Part shown: positions 1 through 6,644 of the stretch, piece by piece | Numbering within the stretch: the stretch's first letter is position 1 | Layout: every line of letters starts with the position of its first letter | Origin: Bacillota bacterium | GTDB lineage: Bacteria; Bacillota; Clostridia; UBA1381 | Direction: 5' to 3' | DNA: 7,272 bases | Assembly (NCBI GenBank): GCA_021205715.1 | Contig: JAJPXA010000235.1 | Span: forward strand, 1 to 7,272 | Program-made: the position numbers and the translations under genes | The notes under the pieces: model-generated | Seen by the model: only the letters and a program-made list of their open reading frames with translations | Told to the model about the DNA's origin: nothing | Database searches by the model: none

Positions 1-2064
1 CCCGCAAAAAAGATTAAAAAGCAGCACGTCAAAAAGCAGACGGTTCAAAAAATCGATTTAAACAGCGTCGAAAGAAAAGACGGAGAGTCGATAGTGATTA
101 CAACAGAGGAAAGAAAGCGCCACGTCGACACGCGTCAGTCGATTGTCGACATAAACGCGATAGAGTCGCGCCAGAGAATCGAAAATGATTTAATGCCCGC
201 GAATATGCCCGGCGACAAAAAGCATAAAAACAGCCGCTCGAAGCAGCGCGATAAGGATAAGGCGAACAACCGCCGCGACAAGTCCCGTCCCAAGCAGCCG
301 GTGAAAAAGGTTGTAACGGAAATTGAGCTTCCCGAAACCATTACCGTATCGGAGTTCGCGTCAAAAATGGCGAAAACCGGCGCGGAGGTAATTATGAAGC
401 TTATGGGCTTGGGCGTTATGGCGACGATGAACCAGACGATAGATTTCGACACCGCTATGCTCGTAGCCGATGAGTTCGGCATAAAGGCGACGCAGGAGGT
501 TGTCGTAACGAAAGAGGAAATGCTGTTCAAGGATATTACCGAGGATAAGCCGGAGGAGCTTGAGCCGCGTCCGCCCGTTGTTGTCGTAATGGGTCACGTT
601 GACCACGGCAAGACCTCGCTTTTGGACGCGATACGCCATACGAGCGTAATCGAAAACGAGGCGGGCGGCATCACACAGCATATCGGCGCGTACAGCGTTA
701 AGATAAACGACAGAAAGATTACCTTCCTCGATACCCCGGGTCACGAGGCGTTCACGACAATGCGCGCGCGCGGCGCGCAGGTTACGGATGTGGCGATATT
801 GGTTGTCGCCGCGGACGACGGCATAATGCCGCAGACAATCGAGGCTATAAACCACGCGAGAGCGGCGGGCGTTACGATAGTTGTCGCGATAAACAAGATT
901 GATAAGCCGGGCGCGAACCCGGAAAAGGTAAAGCAGATGCTTGTCGAGCAGGGTCTTGTTCCCGAGGAATGGGGCGGCGACACCGTATGCGTCGAAATTT
1001 CGGCGAAGAAGAAGATTAATATAGACGGCTTGCTTGAAATGGTTCTGCTTGTCGCGGATTTGCAGGAGTTAAAGGCGAATCCGAACCGTCCGGCATTGGG
1101 CACGGTTATAGAGGCGAGAGTCGACAAAGGCAGAGGCCCCGTGGCGACGGTTCTCGTTCAAAACGGAACATTGCATGTCGGCGACCACCTTATCGCGGGC
1201 ACCGCGACGGGACGCGTCCGCGCGATGATTAACGAAAAGGGCAGACGCGTAAAGGCGGCGGGTCCGTCAACGCCGGTTGAGGTGCTGGGTCTTAACGAGG
1301 CACCCGAGGGCGGCGACCATATAACGGTTATTCAGGATGAGAAGCTCGCGCGTGAGGTTGCGCTTCAGCGTAAGCAGGAGCAGCAGGAGGAGAAATTCAG
1401 TAAGATTGTCAAGGTCAATCTCGATAACCTGTTCACGCAAATTGACGAGGGCAATATGAAGGAGCTTGACATTATCATCAAAGCCGACGTAAACGGAAGC
1501 GTGGAGGCTGTTCGTCAGTCGCTTGAAAAGCTCTCGAACGACGAGGTAAGAGTTAAGGTTATCCACGGCGCGGTCGGCGCGGTAAACGAGTCGGACGTAA
1601 TGCTCGCGAACGCTTCAAACGCGATTATCGTAGGCTTTAACGTGCGTCCCGACGCGGGAGCGTTGGCGGCGGCGGAGCAGCACGAGGTCGATATTCGTCT
1701 GTACAGAGTAATATATCAGGCCATCGAGGAGATTGAAACGGCTATGAAGGGTATGCTTGACCCCGAGTTTAAAGAGGTCGTTTTGGGCTATGCCGAGGTA
1801 CGGGAAACATTTAAGGTTTCATCCGTCGGAACGATAGCCGGCTGCTACGTAACAAAGGGTAAAATGGCGCGTTCCGCGCAGCTTCGAGTTGTAAGGGACG
1901 GCATAGTAATTCACGAGGGAAAGGTGGCGTCGCTCAAGCGATTTAAGGACGATGCCAAAGAGGTTCAGGAGAAATTTGAATGCGGTTTGAGTATCGAGGG
2001 CTTTAACGACATTAAGGAAGGCGACGTTATAGAGTGCTTCGATATGGAAGAGGTTGAAAGATAA
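1..2064 (+). CDS. infB: Translation initiation factor IF-2, 5'-truncated by the window edge
   Basis: IF-2 is the cytoplasmic GTPase that brings fMet-tRNA to the 30S subunit and promotes 50S joining. The frame is open from base 1 (687 codons visible, stop TAA at 2062-2064), so the gene starts upstream. The GTG at 94 is only the first start-type codon in view. Counting from base 1, residues 1-110 are a Lys/Arg/Gln-rich linker and about 111-160 match the IF2_N domain (ETITVSEFA). The G domain is intact: G1 GHVDHGKT at 198-205, G2 with Thr225, G3 DTPGH at 244-248, G4 NKID at 298-301 and G5 SAK at 334-336. The beta-barrel domain II starts near 363, domain III spans about 470-580, and the C-terminal fMet-tRNA-binding domain (GTIAGCYVTKGKM, FECGL) runs to the end. 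No key GTPase residue is missing. rbfA follows after 2 nt. The identification is certain; only the 5' end is unknown. Confidence 0.98.
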   Translation, partial: PAKKIKKQHVKKQTVQKIDLNSVERKDGESIVITTEERKRHVDTRQSIVDINAIESRQRIENDLMPANMPGDKKHKNSRSKQRDKDKANNRRDKSRPKQPVKKVVTEIELPETITVSEFASKMAKTGAEVIMKLMGLGVMATMNQTIDFDTAMLVADEFGIKATQEVVVTKEEMLFKDITEDKPEELEPRPPVVVVMGHVDHGKTSLLDAIRHTSVIENEAGGITQHIGAYSVKINDRKITFLDTPGHEAFTTMRARGAQVTDVAILVVAADDGIMPQTIEAINHARAAGVTIVVAINKIDKPGANPEKVKQMLVEQGLVPEEWGGDTVCVEISAKKKINIDGLLEMVLLVADLQELKANPNRPALGTVIEARVDKGRGPVATVLVQNGTLHVGDHLIAGTATGRVRAMINEKGRRVKAAGPSTPVEVLGLNEAPEGGDHITVIQDEKLAREVALQRKQEQQEEKFSKIVKVNLDNLFTQIDEGNMKELDIIIKADVNGSVEAVRQSLEKLSNDEVRVKVIHGAVGAVNESDVMLANASNAIIVGFNVRPDAGALAAAEQHEVDIRLYRVIYQAIEEIETAMKGMLDPEFKEVVLGYAEVRETFKVSSVGTIAGCYVTKGKMARSAQLRVVRDGIVIHEGKVASLKRFKDDAKEVQEKFECGLSIEGFNDIKEGDVIECFDMEEVER

Positions 2065-2066
2065 TA

Positions 2067-2405
2067 ATGGCAAGAATTGACAGAATAAATGAGGAGGTAA
2101 AGCGCGAGCTTTCGAGCGTTATACGCGACCTAAAGGATACGCGTATTCCGCTTATGACAAGCGTTGTCGCCGTGAACGTTACAAACGACCTGCGTTACGC
2201 CAAGGTATACGTTTCGGTTATGGGCGACGACGAGGTTCGGCAAAACGCGCTTGCGGGACTTAAATCCGCCTCCGGATTTATAAGACGCGAGATGGGCAGA
2301 CGTGTGGATTTGCGATACACACCCGAGTTCATCTTCACGCTTGACCGCTCAATAGAACACGGCGCACATATAGAACAGCTTTTGCGTGACGTTAATAAGG
2401 ATTAA
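2067..2405 (+). CDS. rbfA: 30S ribosome-binding factor RbfA
   Basis: RbfA is a small cytoplasmic protein that binds the 30S subunit and helps late 16S rRNA maturation around helix 1; in some bacteria it is needed for growth in the cold. The 112-residue product has the usual length and a single KH-type fold. It opens with MARIDRINEE, carries the LRYAKVYVSV strand at about 42-51, the A-S-G kink typical of RbfA at 68-70 (SASGFIRRE), and the conserved LRYTPEFIF near 82-90. The ATG lies 2 nt after the infB stop. The best SD-like sequence (AGAGG, 2049-2053) lies inside the infB end at a longish 13-nt spacing, so translation is probably coupled to infB. The infB-rbfA pairing is conserved across bacteria. 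Nothing is odd about the protein. Confidence 0.97.
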   Translation: MARIDRINEEVKRELSSVIRDLKDTRIPLMTSVVAVNVTNDLRYAKVYVSVMGDDEVRQNALAGLKSASGFIRREMGRRVDLRYTPEFIFTLDRSIEHGAHIEQLLRDVNKD

Positions 2406-2416
2406 AGCGGCGGAAC

Positions 2417-2420
2417 GGAG
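2417..2420 (+). promoter_or_regulatory. Shine-Dalgarno site of the DHH phosphoesterase gene
   Basis: GGAG stands 7 nt before the ATG at 2428, inside the 22-nt gap after rbfA. It decides the start in favour of 2428 over the in-frame GTG at 2386, which lies within the rbfA coding region. Confidence 0.75.
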
Positions 2421-2427
2421 AATTAAT

Positions 2428-3384
2428 ATGAAAGAGGTTATCGAAAAAATCAAAGCGGCGAAGTCTGTGGCGCTGTTTCCTCATATAAACGAGGATCCCG
2501 ACGCTCTTTGCTCGTGCGGCGCGTTTTGCGCGGTGCTTAAAAAAATGGGCAAAAAAGCGGTGTGCTATGTAAATGAAAAGCCGCAGGAGCATTTTCGCTT
2601 CATAAATATCGATTATACGATATATGACGAAACAAAAACGTATGACCACGACCTTTGCCTTGCGCTGGACTGCGGAGATATTGACCGCCTCGGAAGCCGA
2701 AAAAAGCTGTTTTACGAGATTGGAAACAGCGCGAGCATAGATCATCACAAAACAAACACGTATTTCGCCGACGCGAATTACGTTGAGGGCGGCGCGTCGT
2801 CGACGGGCGAGATACTTTACAGAGTCTTTAAGGCGATGGGCGCCGAGATTGACGCGGAAATCGCGCGGCTTTTGTATATCGCGATATCGTCGGACACGGG
2901 CAGCTTCAAATACAGCAATGTAACCCCCGCGACATTCCGCACGGCGGCGGATTTGATTGAGTATGATTTTGATTACGCCGAGGCGGCGAGGGTTATGTTT
3001 GACACCGAGGCGCTTAATGTGACGCGTTTTAAGGCGGAGCTTATGCAGAAAATCGAATCGTATGCCGGCGGCAAGATCACAGCGGTCACGATAAGCGACG
3101 ATATGTATGAAAAATATTCGCTCCCGCCGGAGGAAGCGCCGAATATCGTGGATATTCCCAGGTGCGTCGAGGGGAGCGAGATAGCGCTCGCGTTTAAACG
3201 CAAAAAGGATGGAATAGGCGTCAATTTCCGCTCGAACGGCGCCGCGGATGTCGCGGCTATATCGCTGAAATTCGGCGGCGGCGGTCATGCGAAAGCCGCG
3301 GGCTGTACCGTACATACGAGTGATTTGGAGCTTATAAAGCGCGAGGTTTTGGAAGAATGTATAACGGCGGTTAATAACATATGA
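2428..3384 (+). CDS. nrnA: DHH/DHHA1 phosphoesterase, NrnA-type (nanoRNase/pAp phosphatase)
   Basis: Members of this family use two metal ions to degrade 2-5 nt RNA fragments and often also dephosphorylate pAp, a by-product of sulfur and CoA metabolism. The 318-residue product has the expected length and two domains. The DHH domain shows motif I at 19-29 (His19, Asp23, Asp25), motif II Asp81 (ALDCGD), motif III Asp105-His106-His107 and motif IV Asp156 (SSDTGSF). The C-terminal DHHA1 domain ends with substrate-binding GGGGH at 283-287. All metal ligands appear present. Motif I departs from the usual pattern: Glu22 replaces Pro and Cys28 replaces Gly. The ATG at 2428 was chosen because GGAG at 2417-2420 sits 7 nt upstream; an in-frame GTG at 2386 would overlap rbfA and adds 14 unconserved residues. 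The gene is standard between rbfA and truB in Firmicutes. Substrate preference (nanoRNA, pAp or a cyclic dinucleotide product) cannot be read from sequence. Confidence 0.92.
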   Translation: MKEVIEKIKAAKSVALFPHINEDPDALCSCGAFCAVLKKMGKKAVCYVNEKPQEHFRFINIDYTIYDETKTYDHDLCLALDCGDIDRLGSRKKLFYEIGNSASIDHHKTNTYFADANYVEGGASSTGEILYRVFKAMGAEIDAEIARLLYIAISSDTGSFKYSNVTPATFRTAADLIEYDFDYAEAARVMFDTEALNVTRFKAELMQKIESYAGGKITAVTISDDMYEKYSLPPEEAPNIVDIPRCVEGSEIALAFKRKKDGIGVNFRSNGAADVAAISLKFGGGGHAKAAGCTVHTSDLELIKREVLEECITAVNNI

Positions 3385-4256
3385 CGAATAAAATAAACGG
3401 AATTATAGTGCTTGATAAGCCGAAAGGGAAGACATCGCACGATATGGTGTATTTTATGCGCCGTCTTACGGGCATAAAGAAAATCGGTCACACCGGCACT
3501 CTCGACCCGGACGCGACGGGCGTTCTGCCGATGTGCATAGGCAACGCGACGCGCGCGGCGGATATGCTGACGCTCTCGGATAAGCGTTATCGGGCGAAAT
3601 TCGTGTTGGGAATCACGACCGACACGCAGGACACGTCGGGGAGCGTTATCGAAAAGCGCGCCGTAAACGCGTCGGACGCGGAAATAACCGACGCGATAAA
3701 CTCGTTTGTCGGCGAGTATGAGCAAATACCGCCGATGTACAGCGCGGTAAAGCAAAACGGAAAAAAGCTATACGAGCTTGCCAGAGCGGGCAAAACGGTC
3801 GAGCGCAAGGCTCGGCTTGTGAATATCAAGAGCATTGACATTATAAAGGTCGGCGCGGAATGTGAAATAGACGTGCTTTGTTCAAAAGGCACGTACATAC
3901 GGACGCTTTGCGCCGATATTGGCGAAAAGCTCGGCTGCGGAGCGGCTGTAAGCGAGCTTCGGCGGACGATGACGGGCGCGTTTTCGACGGATGAGAGCTA
4001 TACCTGCTCCGAGCTTGAGCGGCTCGCCGCCGAGGAACGGCTTTCGGACGCGGTTATAAGCGTCGACATGATGTTCCCCGATTATGAGCAAATACGGCTC
4101 ACCGAAAACCAAACGAGGAGCGTTTGTAACGGTGTTATAATGACCTATCACAAGCCCGACGGGCTTTACAGAGTTTACGACAACAACGGCAGATTTATAT
4201 GTATCGGCAGAATTAAGGATGAAAAAATAAAGACTGAAAAGTCATTTTGGATGTAA
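3381..4256 (+). CDS. truB: tRNA pseudouridine(55) synthase TruB
   Basis: TruB converts U55 in the T-psi-C loop of elongator tRNAs to pseudouridine and also acts as a tRNA folding chaperone in the cytoplasm. The 291-residue product matches the family length. It starts with the NGIIVLDKPKGKTSHD motif and has the catalytic block GHTGTLDPDATGVL with nucleophile Asp42. The conserved Tyr70 (KRYRAKF), the PPMYSAVKQNGKKLYELAR segment and Arg174 of GTYIRTLCADIG follow in the expected order. A short PUA-like C-terminal segment covers about 230-288. The start overlaps the upstream stop as ATGA (4 nt). No good SD precedes it; the stretch 3366-3380 offers only a GGCGG at 3366-3370. Initiation therefore probably depends on ribosomes finishing the upstream gene. 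Identification is secure. Confidence 0.97.
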   Translation: MTNKINGIIVLDKPKGKTSHDMVYFMRRLTGIKKIGHTGTLDPDATGVLPMCIGNATRAADMLTLSDKRYRAKFVLGITTDTQDTSGSVIEKRAVNASDAEITDAINSFVGEYEQIPPMYSAVKQNGKKLYELARAGKTVERKARLVNIKSIDIIKVGAECEIDVLCSKGTYIRTLCADIGEKLGCGAAVSELRRTMTGAFSTDESYTCSELERLAAEERLSDAVISVDMMFPDYEQIRLTENQTRSVCNGVIMTYHKPDGLYRVYDNNGRFICIGRIKDEKIKTEKSFWM

Positions 4257-4263
4257 GGTGGGA
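4255..4263 (+). promoter_or_regulatory. Shine-Dalgarno site supporting the GTG start of ribF
   Basis: AAGGTGGGA begins in the truB stop codon and ends 9 nt before GTG at 4273. No in-frame ATG lies between the truB stop and the conserved GNFDG motif, so this site supports the GTG as the true start. Confidence 0.65.
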
Positions 4264-4272
4264 TAATCGGCT

Positions 4273-5196
4273 GTGGAAATAATATATGCCGAACGAATTG
4301 CGGACTATGACGTCACGGTCGCCGCACTCGGGAATTTTGACGGACTGCATATCGCGCATATGCAGATTATAAAAAACGGCATAAAAACCGCGCGCGAAAG
4401 AGGATTAAAAGCCGGAGTGCTTCTTTTTGAGGAGAACACGAAAAATATGATTTCGGGCGGTAATGTGGGGCTGATTACTCCCAATGATGAAAAATTAAGG
4501 CTTCTCAAAAACGAGGGCGCAGATTTTGTATATATCCGAAAATTCACGCCGGAGTTTATGAAGCTGTCGCCGGAGGATTTTGTACGGCTTCTGGTGAAAA
4601 ATTTAAAGGTCAAGGCGGTATGTGTTGGCTACGATTACAGCTTCGGTCATATGGCGGCGGGAAATACCGATACCCTCACCGCGCTCGGCGAAAAATACGG
4701 CTTTGAAACGCTCGTGACGCCGCGCGTTATAATAGACGGAAAAACGGTTTCAAGCACGTATATAAGAGAGCTTATTTCAAGCGGCTCGGTCGATAAGGTA
4801 AAGCCGTTTTTGGGGCGTGATTACTCCCTTTCGGGCACAGTCGCGCACGGATTTGAAAACGGCAGAAAAATGGGATTTCCGACCGCGAATCTTGAGTATG
4901 ACGCGGCGGCGCTGCTCCCTATGGAGGGCGTGTACGCGGGCATTACGGAGGTTTGCGGCAAGAGATATAAGAGTGTTATAAACGTCGGGAAAAACCTTAC
5001 GTTCGGCGCTCAAAAGCTGACGGTCGAAAGCCATTTGATTGATTTTCGCGGCGATATATACGGCGAAAAAATAAGAATATATTTTTTAAAGCGTCTGCGC
5101 GGCGTAAAAAAATTCGGCGGCGCGGATGAGCTTAAGGCTCAGATTGAGAGCGATAAGGAAAAAACAACAGCTATGAATATTACGGTTACACCGTAA
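4273..5196 (+). CDS. ribF: Bifunctional riboflavin kinase / FAD synthetase RibF
   Basis: RibF phosphorylates riboflavin to FMN and then adenylylates FMN to FAD, both with ATP, in the cytoplasm. The 307-residue product has the standard two-domain layout. The N-terminal nucleotidyltransferase domain (about 1-170) shows GNFDG at 20-24, followed by H26-I-A-H29 where the family normally has HxGH. It continues with VGYDYSFGHMAAGN and SSTYIR at 160-165. The C-terminal riboflavin kinase domain (about 180-300) has GFPTAN at 201-206 (Thr204 and Asn206 bind Mg-ATP), GVYAG, and TVE at 250-252 with the presumed catalytic Glu252. DFRGDIYGEKI follows. In the NxTFG loop Leu242 replaces the usual Pro. The start is GTG, supported by AAGGTGGGA 9 nt upstream and by the normal distance to GNFDG. 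It lies 16 nt after truB, its usual partner in Firmicutes. Confidence 0.95.
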   Translation: MEIIYAERIADYDVTVAALGNFDGLHIAHMQIIKNGIKTARERGLKAGVLLFEENTKNMISGGNVGLITPNDEKLRLLKNEGADFVYIRKFTPEFMKLSPEDFVRLLVKNLKVKAVCVGYDYSFGHMAAGNTDTLTALGEKYGFETLVTPRVIIDGKTVSSTYIRELISSGSVDKVKPFLGRDYSLSGTVAHGFENGRKMGFPTANLEYDAAALLPMEGVYAGITEVCGKRYKSVINVGKNLTFGAQKLTVESHLIDFRGDIYGEKIRIYFLKRLRGVKKFGGADELKAQIESDKEKTTAMNITVTP

Positions 5197-5211
5197 GGAA
5201 AGAGGTGCGAT

Positions 5212-6570
5212 ATGTTTTCAAGTGTGATTTTGGCGGCGGGTATGGGTACCCGTATGAAGTCGGCTATGCCTAAGGTCATTCATAAGGTCTGCGGCAGAGA
5301 GCTTGTAAAATGGGTTATAGAAGCGTCGAAGGCAGCCGGCGCGGATAAGGTCTTGACCGTTGTCGGTCATAAGGCGGACGACGTTAAGGCGGCTGTCGGC
5401 GATGTTTGCGAATATGCATTGCAGGCGGAGCAAAAGGGCACAGGTCACGCAGTTATGCAGGCGGCGGATTTTATTAAATCGGCAGGCGGAAACATCGTTA
5501 TTTTAAACGGCGACACGCCGTTGATAACCGCGGACACCGTCAAGGCGGCGGTTGATTATCATAACGAATGCGGCAATGCCGCAACGGTGATTACCGCGGT
5601 TTTGGATGACGCGGCAGGCTACGGACGAATTGTGCGCGGCGCGGACGGCGGCGTGCTGAAAATAGTCGAGCATAAGGACGCGAGCGAGGAGGAAAGACGC
5701 ATTAACGAGATTAACTCGGGTATGTATGTGTTTAACGCGGACGATTTGTTAAGCGCGCTTTACAATTTGACGCCGAATAACGCGCAGGGCGAGTATTACC
5801 TCACCGACACGCTCGAGATACTCCTAAACGGCGGCAAAAAGGTCGGCGCGTACACGATTGCGGATAACGACGAGATACGCGGTATCAACGACCGCGTTCA
5901 GCTTTGGGAGGCTGAAAAAATAATGCAGCGCCGCATAAACGAGGCGCATATGAGAAACGGTGTCACGATGCGTATGCCCGAAACGATTATGATTGAAGCG
6001 GATGTCGAGATAGGCGCGGACAGCGAGATAGGCGCGAACGTAAATCTAAAAAAAGGCACGAAAATCGGCGCGAACTGCGTCATAGGTCAGGGAAGCATAC
6101 TCGACGGCGCGGTAATCCGCGACGGGGTGAACGTGCTTAATTCGGTTATACTTGATTCCGAGATAGACAGCGGAACAAACGTGGGGCCGTTCGCGTACGT
6201 AAGACCGAATTGCAAGGTTGGCAAGGATGTTAAGGTCGGCGATTTTGTGGAGCTTAAGAACACTGTAATAGACGACGGCACGAAAATATCGCACCTTACA
6301 TACCTCGGCGACAGCGATATAGGCAAAAACGTGAATTTCGGCTGCGGTACGGTAACGTGCAATTACGACGGCAAAAACAAATACAGAACCGTTATCGGCG
6401 ACAACTGCTTTGTCGGATGCAACACCAATTTCGTGTCCCCGATAAATGTCGGAAACGGCGCGTATATCGCGGCGGGCTCCACAATTACCGAGGACATTCC
6501 CGAGAGCAGTCTTTCAATCGCGAGAGCAAGACAGGTGAACAAGGACGGCTGGACGGATAAACGCAAATAA
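5212..6570 (+). CDS. glmU: Bifunctional UDP-GlcNAc pyrophosphorylase / glucosamine-1-phosphate acetyltransferase GlmU
   Basis: GlmU acetylates glucosamine-1-phosphate with acetyl-CoA and then couples the product to UTP. This gives UDP-GlcNAc for peptidoglycan and other surface polymers. The 452 residues compare with 456 in E. coli. The N-terminal Rossmann-like domain has LAAGMGTRM at 7-15, PK at 20-21, GDTPL at 100-104 with metal-binding Asp101, and GEYYLTDTLEI. From about residue 250 a left-handed beta-helix of hexapeptide repeats follows. It carries Arg331 (YVRP), Lys349 (VELKN), catalytic-base His361 (SHLTYLGD) and NYDG at 384-387, each offset by two from the E. coli residues. The C-terminus (IARARQVNKDGW) is complete. 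AGAGGTG at 5201-5207 is a good SD, in the 15-nt gap after ribF. The position next to ribF is unusual: in many Firmicutes glmU lies with spoVG, prs and pth elsewhere. Confidence 0.97.
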   Translation: MFSSVILAAGMGTRMKSAMPKVIHKVCGRELVKWVIEASKAAGADKVLTVVGHKADDVKAAVGDVCEYALQAEQKGTGHAVMQAADFIKSAGGNIVILNGDTPLITADTVKAAVDYHNECGNAATVITAVLDDAAGYGRIVRGADGGVLKIVEHKDASEEERRINEINSGMYVFNADDLLSALYNLTPNNAQGEYYLTDTLEILLNGGKKVGAYTIADNDEIRGINDRVQLWEAEKIMQRRINEAHMRNGVTMRMPETIMIEADVEIGADSEIGANVNLKKGTKIGANCVIGQGSILDGAVIRDGVNVLNSVILDSEIDSGTNVGPFAYVRPNCKVGKDVKVGDFVELKNTVIDDGTKISHLTYLGDSDIGKNVNFGCGTVTCNYDGKNKYRTVIGDNCFVGCNTNFVSPINVGNGAYIAAGSTITEDIPESSLSIARARQVNKDGWTDKRK

Positions 6571-6589
6571 AACAGCGGCAACAAATACG

Positions 6590-6608
6590 GGGCAGATGAA
6601 ATCTGCCC
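6590..6608 (+). other. Stem-loop between glmU and pth (possible weak terminator, attenuator or RNA-processing site)
   Basis: Bases 6590-6597 (GGGCAGAT) pair perfectly with 6601-6608 (ATCTGCCC) around a GAA loop. A G-U pair at 6589/6609 can extend the stem. Further out, CAAA at 6582-6585 can pair with TTTG at 6613-6616, and CAA at 6579-6581 with TTG at 6619-6621, making a longer imperfect hairpin. The 3' side has only three consecutive T's, so it is a poor intrinsic terminator. It starts 20 nt after the glmU stop. The structure is visible directly; its function is inferred. It could partly terminate transcription, mark a processing site, or belong to a dispersed palindromic repeat family. Confidence 0.7.
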
Positions 6609-6629
6609 TCTGTTTGCGTTGGCGCGCGA

Positions 6630-6636
6630 AGAGGGG
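6630..6636 (+). promoter_or_regulatory. Shine-Dalgarno-like site for the upstream start of pth
   Basis: AGAGGGG ends 8 nt before the ATG at 6645. Its presence at a proper spacing is the main sequence support for translation of the 14-residue N-terminal extension of Pth. Confidence 0.55.
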
Positions 6637-6644
6637 ACACTGAA

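Noticed and set aside
94..96. GTG at 94 as the genuine infB start.
   Set aside because: The frame is open upstream to base 1 with IF-2-like Lys-rich linker sequence, and IF-2 needs a longer N-terminus, so the main start lies outside the window. It is kept only as a possible internal start.
361..855. Minus-strand open frame (164 codons) opposite infB.
   Set aside because: It covers the highly conserved IF-2 G domain on the other strand. The product resembles no family I know and is explained by codon bias.
2386..2427. In-frame GTG at 2386 as the start of the DHH phosphoesterase gene.
   Set aside because: It lies inside rbfA, adds 14 residues not typical of the family, and ATG 2428 has a well-placed GGAG.
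2392..3315. Long minus-strand open frame (307 codons) opposite the DHH phosphoesterase gene.
   Set aside because: It is a shadow of a strongly supported + strand gene with G/C-biased third positions. Its translation is Arg-rich, has no recognisable motif, and no opposite-strand regulatory signals were seen.
6357..6560. Plus-strand 67-codon frame inside glmU in another frame.
   Set aside because: It lies wholly within the conserved beta-helix of GlmU, is rich in Arg and Gln as out-of-frame translations often are, and has no SD.
6571..6644. A promoter in the glmU-pth gap.
   Set aside because: No pair of -35 and -10 like hexamers with suitable spacing is visible; the gap is mostly the stem-loop and the pth SD.
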